Source: Pelagibacteraceae bacterium AG-430-F16
GTDB taxonomy: Bacteria > Pseudomonadota > Alphaproteobacteria > Pelagibacterales > Pelagibacteraceae
Reading direction: 5' to 3'
NCBI GenBank assembly: GCA_003213015.1
Contig: QCOG01000002.1
Coordinates: forward strand, 10,001-74,000
DNA: 64,000 bases
Positions within the stretch are counted from its first letter, which is position 1, and each line of letters opens with the position of its first letter. A program made the position numbers and the translations under genes. The notes below the pieces were generated by a model that worked only from the letters and a program-made list of their open reading frames with translations, did not search any database and was not told where the DNA came from. This document shows, in pieces, positions 46,596-55,289 of this stretch.

Positions 46596-47882
46596 TTATA
46601 ATTCTCCTAACCTTTTTTTTATCGATTTAGCATGCCCATCTAAACCTTCATTAATTGCAAGTGTTATAACTGATGGGCCAAGAGTTTCAATACCCTTTTT
46701 TGATAAATTTATGTATGAAATTTTTTTAATAAACTCTGAAACACTTAATCCGCTTGAGTATTTACTGGTCATATTAGTTGGCAGAACATGATTGGTGCCT
46801 GGAACTCCATAATCTGTCATAGCCATCACAGCATATTTTCCTAAGCAAATAGAACCTGCATTTTTGATCTTTGGTAATAAAGATTTGTAGTTTTTTATAT
46901 TTAGCTCTAAGTGTTCTGGTCCAATCTTATTTATAATTTCTACAATTTTATTTTCTGAATTTTCGTAGATTAGTATACCGTTCATCATTAAACTTTTTTT
47001 TGCAACTGAACTTCTCGAAATATCTTTAAGTTGTTTTAATATTTCATTCTTAGTTTTTTTTAAAACATTTTTATCTTTTGAAATCAGAATGCACTGGGCA
47101 AGAGAGTCATGTTCAGCTTGGGCAATTAGATCGCTTGCTAGCCATTCTGGATTAGATTTATTGTCACAAACAACTAAAACCTCTGAGGGTCCAGCTGTCA
47201 TTGACTCAATGCCTATATCTCCAAAAACTTCTTTTTTCGCTGTAGCAACATACGAATTCCCTGGTCCTACAATTTTGTTTACAGGTTTTATTGATTTAGT
47301 CCCATATGCAGCCGCTGCAATTGCAGAGGGACCGCCAATGGAATAAATTTCCTTAATCTTACATTTTCTCGCAGCGTACAAAACTGCAGCATTTTGCTTT
47401 CCCTTGTAACCAGGATTAATCATCACAATTCTTTTTACTCCGGCTACGATTGCAGGTATTGTGCTCATTAAGACACTAGATGGGTAAGAAACTTTTGAAC
47501 CTGGTACATAAATCGCGACTGACTCAAGTGGAACATGCTTATATTTCACTCTATTTTGATACTTATCGACATATGAAACATCTTTAAATTTTTGAAGTGA
47601 GTGAAATTTATAAATTCTGTTGTAAGCTGCATCTATTGCCTTTTTTACTTTTTTATCTAGAGATCTAATAGAATCTTTGATTTTTTTAGAAGTCGGAGTA
47701 ATTGTTTTGTTTTTATTAAATCTTTTTTCATATTTTAGTAATGCTTTATCGCCATTTTTTCTTACATCTTTAATTATATTAGTTACTGAAATATGATTTG
47801 ATCGAAATTTATTTTTCCTTTTTGAGAGAAGATTATTCAACAATAGATCAAAATTTTTATCTTTAGCAGAAATTTCTTTCAT
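46596..47882 (-). CDS. hisD: Histidinol dehydrogenase
   Basis: HisD oxidises histidinol to histidine with NAD in two steps. It has [37 protein letters not shown], the [17 protein letters not shown] block, IAQAEHD with the catalytic Gln/His, and TNHVLPT near the end. The length (428) is standard. The murA-DUF2948-hisD order is typical of Alphaproteobacteria. Confidence 0.96.
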   Translation of the reverse strand: MKEISAKDKNFDLLLNNLLSKRKNKFRSNHISVTNIIKDVRKNGDKALLKYEKRFNKNKTITPTSKKIKDSIRSLDKKVKKAIDAAYNRIYKFHSLQKFKDVSYVDKYQNRVKYKHVPLESVAIYVPGSKVSYPSSVLMSTIPAIVAGVKRIVMINPGYKGKQNAAVLYAARKCKIKEIYSIGGPSAIAAAAYGTKSIKPVNKIVGPGNSYVATAKKEVFGDIGIESMTAGPSEVLVVCDNKSNPEWLASDLIAQAEHDSLAQCILISKDKNVLKKTKNEILKQLKDISRSSVAKKSLMMNGILIYENSENKIVEIINKIGPEHLELNIKNYKSLLPKIKNAGSICLGKYAVMAMTDYGVPGTNHVLPTNMTSKYSSGLSVSEFIKKISYINLSKKGIETLGPSVITLAINEGLDGHAKSIKKRLGEL

Positions 47883-47883
47883 T

Positions 47884-48273
47884 TTATTTTTTTTTTAAAT
47901 CCTCTAATGTCACCTCTATAATTTCAGAATATAAGGTTATAAAACGATTATCTGAAAATAACAAATTAATTTCATATTGTTTATCTATTTTTATTAGATC
48001 TATTCCCATCAACTTTAATTTAAGTTTACTATCTTTTTGATCTATATTTTTTGCTACCACATTTTCTATAAATTCAAATTTGCAAACACTTATAATGTCG
48101 CTTTTTTTGTTATCTTTCAAAGATTTTCGAGTTAAAGATAGTAAAAATATTTTATTTTTTCTGAGATATTTAATCTCTGAAACGCTTGTAATTGAATCCT
48201 CGCAGTATGTTGAAATTATATTTAAACCGTTGAGATCTCTTGCTAATATTTTAGATAAAAAATTTTTTACCAT
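47884..48273 (-). CDS. DUF2948 family protein
   Basis: A 129-residue protein of unknown function. The position between murA and hisD and the layout (LNIISTYCEDSITSVSEIKY, a central variable part, and IEVTLEDLKKK at the end) fit DUF2948, an alphaproteobacterial family found at this locus. Sequence conservation is weak, so position carries much of the call. It overlaps murA by 1 base. Confidence 0.75.
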   Translation of the reverse strand: MVKNFLSKILARDLNGLNIISTYCEDSITSVSEIKYLRKNKIFLLSLTRKSLKDNKKSDIISVCKFEFIENVVAKNIDQKDSKLKLKLMGIDLIKIDKQYEINLLFSDNRFITLYSEIIEVTLEDLKKK

Positions 48274-49541
48274 TATGTTTTCATTTTTACTTTAATTCCA
48301 AGTTTTCTTAATTTAAATTGAAGATTTGAGTACCCTCTCAATCCATGATAAATTCTTGATATTGTTGATGATCCCTTTGCTGCGATTGCACCCAATATTA
48401 TTGAGAAAGTAGTTCTAAGATCAGATGAAATACAATCAGCAGAGTTCAATTTTTTTTCCCCATTAATTACTGCAAAGTTTTTTTTTATTATTATGCCTGC
48501 GCCCATTCTATTAAGTTCGGGCACAGCCATAAATCTATTTGTGAAAATCGTCTCTTTAATTTTACTTTGCCCTAATATTTTTGTCAAAACAGGTATTAAA
48601 ATTGGCAGACAATCTGTTGCAAATCCAGGCCATGGTCCAGTTTTGACGCTTATAGGTTTTAATTTTTTTATCGTATTTAATTTTATAGAATTTTTACTTA
48701 CACTAATTTTAAAACCTATTTTTTTTAATACCTTTAATTCTGAAGATAAAAATTTAGGATTTATATTTGCCACTTTTACACTGCCTTTAGTAATTGCTCC
48801 TACGCAAAGATAACTAAATGCTTCAATCCTATCACCAATAATTTTATGATTACCGCTCAATAACTCTTTAACACCTTTAATTCTTAAAGATCTTTTGCCA
48901 ATAAATTTTATATTTGCGCCTGAATTATTTAGGAATTTTATAAGATCTGTTACTTCAGGTTCTAAAGATATATTTTTTAAAACATGGGAACCCCTTACAA
49001 ATACTGAAGACATAATTAAATTTGATGTGCCTGTAACTGTAATTTTTGGAAACTTATAGCTATTACCTATCAAACCATTCTTTGAGGATATTTTAACATA
49101 TCCTTTTTCCAAAACATGCTCGGCTCCTAAACTTTTAAAACCATCAAGATGCCAAGATGTATCACGAATTCCTAATGCACAACCTCCGCCTTGAGCAACT
49201 CTAATTTTTTTCTTTGAATATCTTCCAAGTAAAGAACCCATAGTCAAGACCCCTGCTCTCATTGTAGATACCAAGTTATAAGGAACAGTTAATTTATGAT
49301 CCTTTTTATTTGTAATAATCATAATCTTTTTTTTTTCTAAAATTTTTACTTTGGAACCTAAAGAAATTAAAAGATCCTTCATTGTAAGAACGTCTTGAAC
49401 CAAAGGAACATTTCTTAAAATTACTTCTTTTTTAAAAAGAATAGATGCCGCCATAAGGGGAAGGCATGAATTTTTTGCACCACTTATATTTACTATTCCA
49501 TTTACGGCTTTGTTTGGGCCAGTAATTACAAATCTTTTCAT
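48273..49541 (-). CDS. murA: UDP-N-acetylglucosamine 1-carboxyvinyltransferase
   Basis: MurA begins peptidoglycan precursor synthesis by adding enolpyruvate to UDP-GlcNAc. It starts MKRFVITGPNKAVNGIVNIS with NISGAKNSCLPLMAA. The PEP-binding cysteine lies in QGGGCALGIRDTSWHLDGF, so fosfomycin sensitivity is expected. PVLTKILGQSKIKETIF and NRFMAVPELNRMGA follow. The length (422) is standard. Confidence 0.96.
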   Translation of the reverse strand: MKRFVITGPNKAVNGIVNISGAKNSCLPLMAASILFKKEVILRNVPLVQDVLTMKDLLISLGSKVKILEKKKIMIITNKKDHKLTVPYNLVSTMRAGVLTMGSLLGRYSKKKIRVAQGGGCALGIRDTSWHLDGFKSLGAEHVLEKGYVKISSKNGLIGNSYKFPKITVTGTSNLIMSSVFVRGSHVLKNISLEPEVTDLIKFLNNSGANIKFIGKRSLRIKGVKELLSGNHKIIGDRIEAFSYLCVGAITKGSVKVANINPKFLSSELKVLKKIGFKISVSKNSIKLNTIKKLKPISVKTGPWPGFATDCLPILIPVLTKILGQSKIKETIFTNRFMAVPELNRMGAGIIIKKNFAVINGEKKLNSADCISSDLRTTFSIILGAIAAKGSSTISRIYHGLRGYSNLQFKLRKLGIKVKMKT

Positions 49542-49542
49542 A

Positions 49543-50094
49543 TTATTTTGATTTTGCTAAAGTTATACCAACTTGACCTTGATATTTACCTTTTCTATCA
49601 GAATATGATACCTCTGGCTGATCTCCACTAAAGAACAAAATTTGCGCTGCCCCACTGTTTGCGTACAATTTTATAGAGTTGCTTGTATGATTTGAAAATT
49701 CTAAAACTAAGTTGCCATGCCAACCAGCTTCTAAAACTGTGGGCGGTGTTCCAAGTCCACATCTTGCGTAAGTACTCTTAGCAGTAACCAGTCCGGTCAC
49801 ATGTCTTGGCATTTTAAAATACTCAAGACTACTTGCCAGTGCGAAAGAATTTGGAGGAATTAAAACAGACTCTTCACCTTTAATAGTTATAAAATTATCC
49901 TCGCTAAAATTTTTTGGATCAGCAGTAGCTCCTTTTATATTTGTAAAAATTTTGAATTCAGAGCCACACCTCAAGTCGTACCCAAATGAGTTAAGTCCAT
50001 GGCTAATGCCTTTAGATACGCTTTCACTTACAAATGGACTTATCATTTCTTCTTTTTCTGCAAGTTCTTTAATTTGTTTATCGTTTAAAATCAT
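49543..50094 (-). CDS. dcd: dCTP deaminase
   Basis: Dcd deaminates dCTP to dUTP for thymidylate supply. The conserved block AKSTYARCGL has the substrate-binding Arg, and TVLEAGWHGNLVLEFSN contains the catalytic Glu; QILFFSG and YQGQVGITLAK complete the family pattern. The length (183) is normal. It lies upstream of murA, 1 base apart, and its start is overlapped by a possible small gene. Confidence 0.95.
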   Translation of the reverse strand: MILNDKQIKELAEKEEMISPFVSESVSKGISHGLNSFGYDLRCGSEFKIFTNIKGATADPKNFSEDNFITIKGEESVLIPPNSFALASSLEYFKMPRHVTGLVTAKSTYARCGLGTPPTVLEAGWHGNLVLEFSNHTSNSIKLYANSGAAQILFFSGDQPEVSYSDRKGKYQGQVGITLAKSK

Positions 50095-50191
50095 TGTTTT
50101 GATTTTTTCGTTTTTGAATTTTTCTCTTTCTTAAATTTTTTCGAAGTGCTTTCTCGAGATCAAGCTTAGAAGGCTTTCTTTTAGAATTCAT
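50078..50191 (-). CDS. Possible small basic protein (37 residues)
   Basis: A short frame between dcd and the 64-residue basic gene encodes MNSKRKPSKLDLEKALRKNL followed by a Lys/Arg-rich tail ending NNDFKR. It has an ATG start, fills the gap 8 bases after the upstream gene's stop and overlaps dcd by 17 bases, as real genes here do. No family is recognised; the charge suggests RNA or DNA binding. Evidence is only compactness and composition. Confidence 0.4.
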   Translation of the reverse strand: MNSKRKPSKLDLEKALRKNLRKRKIQKRKNQNNDFKR

Positions 50192-50199
50192 TTAAAAGA

Positions 50200-50394
50200 T
50201 TATTTTTTCTCAGGATTTGTAAGATGCTCCAAAGTTACAACTTGATCAATTGGTATTGTCTTATCTTCAGATTTATTTGTTCCCTGCTTAGTTTGTTTTT
50301 TTGCTCTTCGCTCAGCTAATTTCTTTTCTCTTTTAGCCTGCTTCTCCATAGCTTTAGCGCCTCTTGTCGATTTGTAGTCGTAATGAATTCCCAT
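50200..50394 (-). CDS. Conserved-looking basic small protein, unknown function
   Basis: A 64-residue protein with N-terminal MGIHYDYKSTRGAKAMEKQA and a helical Lys/Arg/Ala-rich middle (KREKKLAERRAKKQTKQ), then a short acidic tail with PIDQVVTLEHLTNPEKK. The long charged helix and defined ends look like a real gene, but I know no domain for it. It is first in a possible operon with the 37-residue frame, dcd and murA. Confidence 0.65.
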   Translation of the reverse strand: MGIHYDYKSTRGAKAMEKQAKREKKLAERRAKKQTKQGTNKSEDKTIPIDQVVTLEHLTNPEKK

Positions 50395-50487
50395 AAAATT
50401 ACCAAAAAATTATTATAATCTTAATAAAATAAAAAATTAAGTCAAAAATTTGAATTTTATTGATTTTTACACTATTTTTATTTAATC

Positions 50488-50562
50488 GCCCTCGTAGTTT
50501 TAGTGTTAAAACAGGCCCTTGGTAAGGGTCAGTCATGAGTTAGATTCTCATCGAGGGCACCA
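50488..50562 (+). tRNA. tRNA-Thr (anticodon GGT) with unusual D and T loops
   Basis: The sequence folds with acceptor GCCCTCG/CGAGGGC, anticodon stem GGCCC/GGGTC with loop TTGGTAA (anticodon GGT), T stem ATGAG/CTCAT and an encoded CCA. The D loop has GT where G18G19 is expected, and the T loop reads TTAGATT, with A where C56 is nearly universal. The pair G19-C56 thus appears replaced by U19-A56, a matched change that argues for a working tRNA. Its 3' end adjoins the stop of the convergent TVP38 gene. Confidence 0.85.
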
Positions 50563-51276
50563 TTACTTTTTAAAGAAAAATTTTCTTAAAATAAATGTTA
50601 AAACGAACAAAAATAATATAGCCGATATCGGTAAATAAATTTCTTGAGTTTTTAGAAGATCTAATATTTTAGGTAATTCATCATTTTGATATATTTTTTT
50701 TTCCAAAGCCGACCCTAGTGAACAAACAATAAATGCTTGAATTATAACTCCAAGTAAAGTCCCAAAAAAATAGTTTTTTAATTTTACATCAAATAATACA
50801 GGTATTAAATTTTGTATCTGAGTCGGAATTCCGCCAAGAAATCTAAGTAGGCCGACCGCTAAAAGCTGATTATTCCTTATTTTGTCATTTAGATATTCGT
50901 ACTTATTTTGTATTTTTTTAATGATGTAGTTTTTGAAAAAATAGTTGGCAATTATAAACGTTACGCTAGATCCTAAAGCAAAAGTTAATGAGAAAATCAA
51001 AGTTCCGGAGTAGGGTCCAAAAATATATCCACAAATCAATCCTAATGGAGACCCAAAACCTTGAAGTAAAGAAATCCAAACAATTCCAAATATTATAAAT
51101 ATAAAAGATGAGAAAATTATATTATTTTGTTTAAAATTTATTAAATGCTCACTATTTGATTTTAGAAAACTGTATGAAGTTAATTCTTCAATACTAATAT
51201 AATTTAATAAGAAGTATAAAAACAATCCTAAGAATATAATATAGGCTAAACCTAACCATATTTTTACGTTTTTCAT
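50563..51276 (-). CDS. TVP38/TMEM64 family (DedA-like) membrane protein
   Basis: A polytopic membrane protein with about six hydrophobic segments and the VTT/DedA-like core: SPLGLICGYIFGPYSGTLIF, ALGSSVTFIIANYF and VGLLRFLGGIPTQIQNLI. Such proteins are associated with lipid scrambling or membrane homeostasis; the exact role here is unknown. Two Met codons (51285 and 51276) are possible starts. I use the inner one because the upstream one falls on the -35 element of the divergent rpmH promoter. Confidence 0.85.
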   Translation of the reverse strand: MKNVKIWLGLAYIIFLGLFLYFLLNYISIEELTSYSFLKSNSEHLINFKQNNIIFSSFIFIIFGIVWISLLQGFGSPLGLICGYIFGPYSGTLIFSLTFALGSSVTFIIANYFFKNYIIKKIQNKYEYLNDKIRNNQLLAVGLLRFLGGIPTQIQNLIPVLFDVKLKNYFFGTLLGVIIQAFIVCSLGSALEKKIYQNDELPKILDLLKTQEIYLPISAILFLFVLTFILRKFFFKK

Positions 51277-51279
51277 AGT

Positions 51280-51307
51280 TTGCATATTATATATTTTACA
51301 TTATAAG
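51280..51307 (+). promoter_or_regulatory. Probable promoter of the rpmH-rnpA-yidD-yidC operon
   Basis: TTGCAT (51280-51285), a 16-base spacer and TATAAG (51302-51307) lie 35 bases upstream of the rpmH start codon. The -10 hexamer and spacer match those of the rRNA promoter candidate, consistent with strong growth-linked expression. Confidence 0.55.
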
Positions 51308-51342
51308 TACCTAAATTTTTAATTCTACATAATTAAAATCTT

Positions 51343-51477
51343 ATGAAAAGAACGTATCAACCAAGTAAACTTGTCAGAAAAAGACGCCACGGATTTAGGT
51401 CAAAAATGAAAACTAAAGGTGGAAAAAAACTTCTTGCTAGAAGAAGAAAAAAAGGTAGAAAAAAACTTACTGTTTAA
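51343..51477 (+). CDS. rpmH: 50S ribosomal protein L34
   Basis: A 44-residue protein, [20 protein letters not shown] followed by a basic tail with [19 protein letters not shown], a near-perfect family match. It is a structural part of the large subunit. Its stop shares one base with the start of rnpA (TAATG), the conserved rpmH-rnpA pairing. Confidence 0.97.
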   Translation: MKRTYQPSKLVRKRRHGFRSKMKTKGGKKLLARRRKKGRKKLTV

Positions 51478-51818
51478 TGAAAATTAAGATTAAAAGTCTC
51501 TCAAAAAATGAGGACTTTAAAAAACTCCTAGGTGGAAGAAAAATTTCTAATTCTTATTTAACAATTTTTTTCAAAAAAATTCCCAATAAAACAAATACAT
51601 GTCTTAACATAAGTTTTGTTGCAAAAAAGAAAATGGGTAAAGCTGTTGATAGAAATAAGATAAAAAGGAGACTTAAAAATATGACATATGCAATAACTAA
51701 AATAGCTAAATTAAATCTTAACTTTTCTTATTTAGTTCTTGCAAAAAAAAGTGTTTTAGAGGAAAAATACGATGAAATTAAAGAAGCATTACAAAAAAGT
51801 TTTAAAAAAATAAGTTAA
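51477..51818 (+). CDS. rnpA: Ribonuclease P protein component
   Basis: The protein partner of RNase P RNA in tRNA 5' maturation. The family signature is KAVDRNKIKRRLKNMTYAIT (RNxxKRxxR-type), preceded by ISFVAKKKMG. At 113 residues it is typical. It overlaps rpmH and yidD by 1 base each, so the three are translationally linked. Confidence 0.95.
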   Translation: MKIKIKSLSKNEDFKKLLGGRKISNSYLTIFFKKIPNKTNTCLNISFVAKKKMGKAVDRNKIKRRLKNMTYAITKIAKLNLNFSYLVLAKKSVLEEKYDEIKEALQKSFKKIS

Positions 51819-52060
51819 TGAAGATTTTAACCAAGATTATTATTAAAATAATAAAGTTCTACCAGTACTTAATCTCACCTTTGCTAGGTAACAACTGTAG
51901 ATATTTACCAACTTGTTCAGAGTATTTTATTGAATCTTTGAAAGAGTATGGCTTGATTAAAGGTTTTTTTAAAGGAACTAAAAGAGTTTTAAGTTGTCAC
52001 CCCGTTAAATTCCTTGGTGGTGGTGAAGGATTTGAACCGGTTAAAAAAAATAAAAATTAA
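51818..52060 (+). CDS. yidD: Membrane protein insertion efficiency factor YidD
   Basis: An 80-residue protein with three conserved cysteines: NNCRYLPTCSEYFIESLKEY and LSCHPVKFLGGGEGFEPVKK. The N-terminal amphipathic helix (IIKIIKFYQYLISPLLG) associates with the inner membrane and assists YidC. It lies between rnpA and yidC as is usual. Confidence 0.95.
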   Translation: MKILTKIIIKIIKFYQYLISPLLGNNCRYLPTCSEYFIESLKEYGLIKGFFKGTKRVLSCHPVKFLGGGEGFEPVKKNKN

Positions 52061-52063
52061 AAA

Positions 52064-53749
52064 ATGGACTCAAATAAAAATATAATCGCAGCTATATCTT
52101 TGAGTGCAGCAATAATTGTTTTGTGGGCTTTGTTTTTTTCCCCTTCGCCAGAAGATAGAGAAAAAATTAAACAAAAGAGAATAGACTCTGTAAAAAGTTT
52201 AGATGCTCCGGCAATTGAAAATACTGAAACAAATAATCTTCTCTCAAGAAATGAGGCTTTAAATAAAAATAAAAGAATTATATTTGAAAACGATAACGTA
52301 AAGGGTTCAATTTCTTTAAAAGGTGCAATTATAGATGATTTACTTTTTAAAAATTATAACGAAAAACTCAATGGTACAAGAAAGGTAGTGCTTCTAAACC
52401 CAAGAAACGCTTCTGATACATATTACTTAGAAACAGGCTGGGTTTCTAACAACAAAAATATTGATTTACCAAATAATAAATCAAAATGGAAAGTAGATGG
52501 AAACACAAAACTTTCTCCAGGAAATGATGTTAAGTTAATATGGAAAAATGCTCAAGGGCTCACCTTTGAAAAGATTATAAGCATTGATAATAAATTTTTA
52601 TTTACCATTAACCAAAAAATAAAAAATAATACTAAAAAAATATATAATTTTTACCCCTATAGCCAAATTATCCGAAAAAATATTCCTAAAGATATAGTTA
52701 ATTTTTTTATTTTACATGAGGGACCACTTGGAGTGTTTGATGATCAGTTAGTAGAAAAAGATTATGATGACGTAATAGACAAAAAATATTCAATCAATGC
52801 TGAAAAAGGTTTTCTAGGTATCACTGATAAATATTGGCTTACAAGCTTAATACCAGAAAAAAACAAAAACTTTAGAGCAGACTTTGAGTATAGTGAAAAA
52901 TTCAAAATTAGTTATATAGAAACAGAGGCTTTAGAAGCACAGCCAAATCAACAAATCAGTAATAAAGTTGATATTGTTATCGCTGCAAAAGAAGTAGATA
53001 TAATTGATGAGTATAATGAGAAGTTAGGATTATCAAAATTTGACTTGGTCATTGACTGGGGTTGGTTTTATTGGATTGTTAAACCTTTATTCTTTTTAAA
53101 TGATTACTTCTTTAAACTTGCAGGAAATTATGGGGTAGCAATTATATTAATAACTGTTTGTTTAAGACTGGTGTTTTTTCCACTTAATAATTATGCATTT
53201 AGATCGATGAGTCGTATGAAAATTTTACAACCTGAGATGGCTCGTCTAAAAGAAGTTCATAAAGATGATAAGATGAAACTTCAGCAGGCAATAATGCAAC
53301 TTTATAAGAAAGAAGGAGTTAATCCTGTAAGTGGCTGTGTGCCAATTTTAATTTCTATACCATTTTTTTTCGCTATTTATAAAATGTTATTTGTAACAAT
53401 TGAAATGAGACACCAGCCTTTTTTTGGATGGATAAAAGATCTATCTGAGAAAGACCCAACATCAATTTTCAATTTATTTGGACTGATTCCATGGTCGCCC
53501 CCTGAATTTCTAATTATAGGTGGGTTACCAATTCTGATGGGCTTAACAATGTGGGCACAACAGAAACTTAATCCAGCTCCACAAGATGATATACAAAAGA
53601 AAATTTTTATGTTTTTTCCTCTTTTTTTAACTGTGATACTAGCACCTTTCCCTTCGGGACTAGTTTTGTATTGGACTGCCAATAATATTCTTACAATGGC
53701 TCAACAATATGTCATTATGAAGAGAACTACCGTGAAAACCCCCCAATAA
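52064..53749 (+). CDS. yidC: Membrane protein insertase YidC
   Basis: YidC inserts and folds inner-membrane proteins with or without SecYEG. An N-terminal helix (about residues 5-27) precedes a large periplasmic beta domain. The conserved insertase core starts near residue 345 with NYGVAIILITVCLRLVFFPL and contains the hairpin RMKILQPEMARLKEVHKDDK, the ILISIPFFFAIYKML helix and FPSGLVLYWTANNIL. At 561 residues it is a typical proteobacterial form. argB follows with a 1-base overlap; engB, common here in relatives, is missing. Confidence 0.96.
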   Translation: MDSNKNIIAAISLSAAIIVLWALFFSPSPEDREKIKQKRIDSVKSLDAPAIENTETNNLLSRNEALNKNKRIIFENDNVKGSISLKGAIIDDLLFKNYNEKLNGTRKVVLLNPRNASDTYYLETGWVSNNKNIDLPNNKSKWKVDGNTKLSPGNDVKLIWKNAQGLTFEKIISIDNKFLFTINQKIKNNTKKIYNFYPYSQIIRKNIPKDIVNFFILHEGPLGVFDDQLVEKDYDDVIDKKYSINAEKGFLGITDKYWLTSLIPEKNKNFRADFEYSEKFKISYIETEALEAQPNQQISNKVDIVIAAKEVDIIDEYNEKLGLSKFDLVIDWGWFYWIVKPLFFLNDYFFKLAGNYGVAIILITVCLRLVFFPLNNYAFRSMSRMKILQPEMARLKEVHKDDKMKLQQAIMQLYKKEGVNPVSGCVPILISIPFFFAIYKMLFVTIEMRHQPFFGWIKDLSEKDPTSIFNLFGLIPWSPPEFLIIGGLPILMGLTMWAQQKLNPAPQDDIQKKIFMFFPLFLTVILAPFPSGLVLYWTANNILTMAQQYVIMKRTTVKTPQ

Positions 53750-54597
53750 TGGATTTAAAAAAGATCTTACCTACAGACGGACCACCTGTTGAAGAAGTAT
53801 TAAAATATGTTGAAAAATACAAAAATGAAATAATAGTAATTAAGTATGGGGGCAATGTACTTATCGATAGAAAAATTTTTGATAATTTTATTAAAGATTT
53901 AAGTACTCTTTACAAGCTTGGTCTACAAGTAGTTGTTGTTCATGGGGGAGGACCAAGAATTAAAAGAGAGCTGTCCAAACAAAATATTGACTCCAAATTT
54001 ATAAGAGGTCTCAGAGTTACAGATAAAAAAATTATTAATGTTGTTGAGAAAGTTCTAATTGACTTTAATGATGATATTGTAAAATCTTTAAGAAATGAGG
54101 GATCTCAAGCTGCCTCATTACACACTAAAAAGGATAATGTTATTGAAATTATTCCTGAGCAAAAAGAACTAGGTTTTGTGGGAATTCCCAACAAAGTTAA
54201 CACAGAAGTTATATTTGAAAAATTAAGAAAAATTGAGATCCCGATAATTTCACCTTTGGGGCTAGGAGAAAATAAACAAATCTACAATATAAATGGAGAT
54301 CATGCAGCTGGAGCAGTTGCGAAATCTCTTAAATCAAGAAGACTGCTTTTAATGACAAATGTAGAGGGTGTTTTGAATAGAGAGAAAAAACTTATTTCAG
54401 AAATCAATTCTTCAAAAATAGTCGAAATGATAGAAAATAAAACAATTACTGAGGGCATGATACCAAAAATTAATACTTGCCTTGATGCTGTAAAAAATGA
54501 TGTAACTGCAGTTGGTATAATTGATGGTCGTAAACCTCGCTCAGTTTTGTTTGAATTATTTTCGGATAAAGGATCAGGAACATTAATAAGAAAATGA
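53749..54597 (+). CDS. argB: Acetylglutamate kinase
   Basis: ArgB phosphorylates N-acetylglutamate in arginine synthesis. It has VIKYGGNVLID, VVVHGGGPRIKREL, the NINGDHAAGAVAKSLKSRRL block and TEGMIPKINTCLDAV. At 282 residues with an N-terminal helix it resembles arginine-sensitive kinases, so feedback inhibition is likely. It overlaps the HAD gene by 4 bases. Confidence 0.95.
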   Translation: MDLKKILPTDGPPVEEVLKYVEKYKNEIIVIKYGGNVLIDRKIFDNFIKDLSTLYKLGLQVVVVHGGGPRIKRELSKQNIDSKFIRGLRVTDKKIINVVEKVLIDFNDDIVKSLRNEGSQAASLHTKKDNVIEIIPEQKELGFVGIPNKVNTEVIFEKLRKIEIPIISPLGLGENKQIYNINGDHAAGAVAKSLKSRRLLLMTNVEGVLNREKKLISEINSSKIVEMIENKTITEGMIPKINTCLDAVKNDVTAVGIIDGRKPRSVLFELFSDKGSGTLIRK

Positions 54598-55286
54598 AAA
54601 GTTTAAAAGAAATGAAATACCTTCTTTTGGACCTTGACGGGGTTTGCTATGGTTCTCACAATGGTTATCCTTTAGAAAAAGTCTTTGGTCTTGTATCAAA
54701 AAGAATGACTCTTTTTATTCAGGAAAAAATTGGATTAGATGAAAAAAAGGCAAAAGAACTCCAAACAAATTATTTTTACAAATACAACACAAGTCTAAAT
54801 GGTCTTATGTTGCACCATAATGTTATTGGAGACGAGTTTCTTAAATATGTGCACGATATAGATATTTCATTCATGAAAGAAGACAAAATAATGAGAAATG
54901 AGCTGGAGAAATTAAATATGGAAAAATTTATTTTTACAAATGGTAGCGCAGAACATGCTCAAAATATTTTAACACGATTAGGTATTTATGACCTTTTTGG
55001 AAAAGAAAAAGTGTTTGATATAAAAGATGCTGGATATGTTCCTAAACCAGAAGCACAAACATTCGATTTAATGGTTAAAAAATTTGGTATTAACCCCAAA
55101 GAAACAATTTATATTGAAGATATAGCTAAAAATTTGAGTATTGGTTTTGAAAGAGGCTGTACAACTGTTTGGTTAATCAATGATGAGCATTTTGGAAAAA
55201 TTGACTCAGATAAAGATTATATTTCTCATAAAATTGAAAATCTGTCTTTATTTCTTAAAGAAATAAGGTTATTAAAAAGTAAATAA
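54594..55286 (+). CDS. HAD-family hydrolase (pyrimidine 5'-nucleotidase-like)
   Basis: A HAD phosphatase of 230 residues: motif I is LLLDLDGVCYGSH, motif II FIFTNGSAEHAQNIL, motif III lysine in YVPKPEAQTF and motif IV IYIEDIAKNLSIG. The cap resembles SDT1/pyrimidine 5'-nucleotidases, often found beside argB/dapD in Alphaproteobacteria. The substrate is not certain. The reading frame starts 4 bases inside argB. Confidence 0.85.
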   Translation: MKSLKEMKYLLLDLDGVCYGSHNGYPLEKVFGLVSKRMTLFIQEKIGLDEKKAKELQTNYFYKYNTSLNGLMLHHNVIGDEFLKYVHDIDISFMKEDKIMRNELEKLNMEKFIFTNGSAEHAQNILTRLGIYDLFGKEKVFDIKDAGYVPKPEAQTFDLMVKKFGINPKETIYIEDIAKNLSIGFERGCTTVWLINDEHFGKIDSDKDYISHKIENLSLFLKEIRLLKSK

Positions 55287-55289
55287 ATT

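Noticed and set aside
53377..53682. 101-codon frame opposite yidC
   Set aside because: It is a shadow of the well-conserved yidC insertase core on the other strand.
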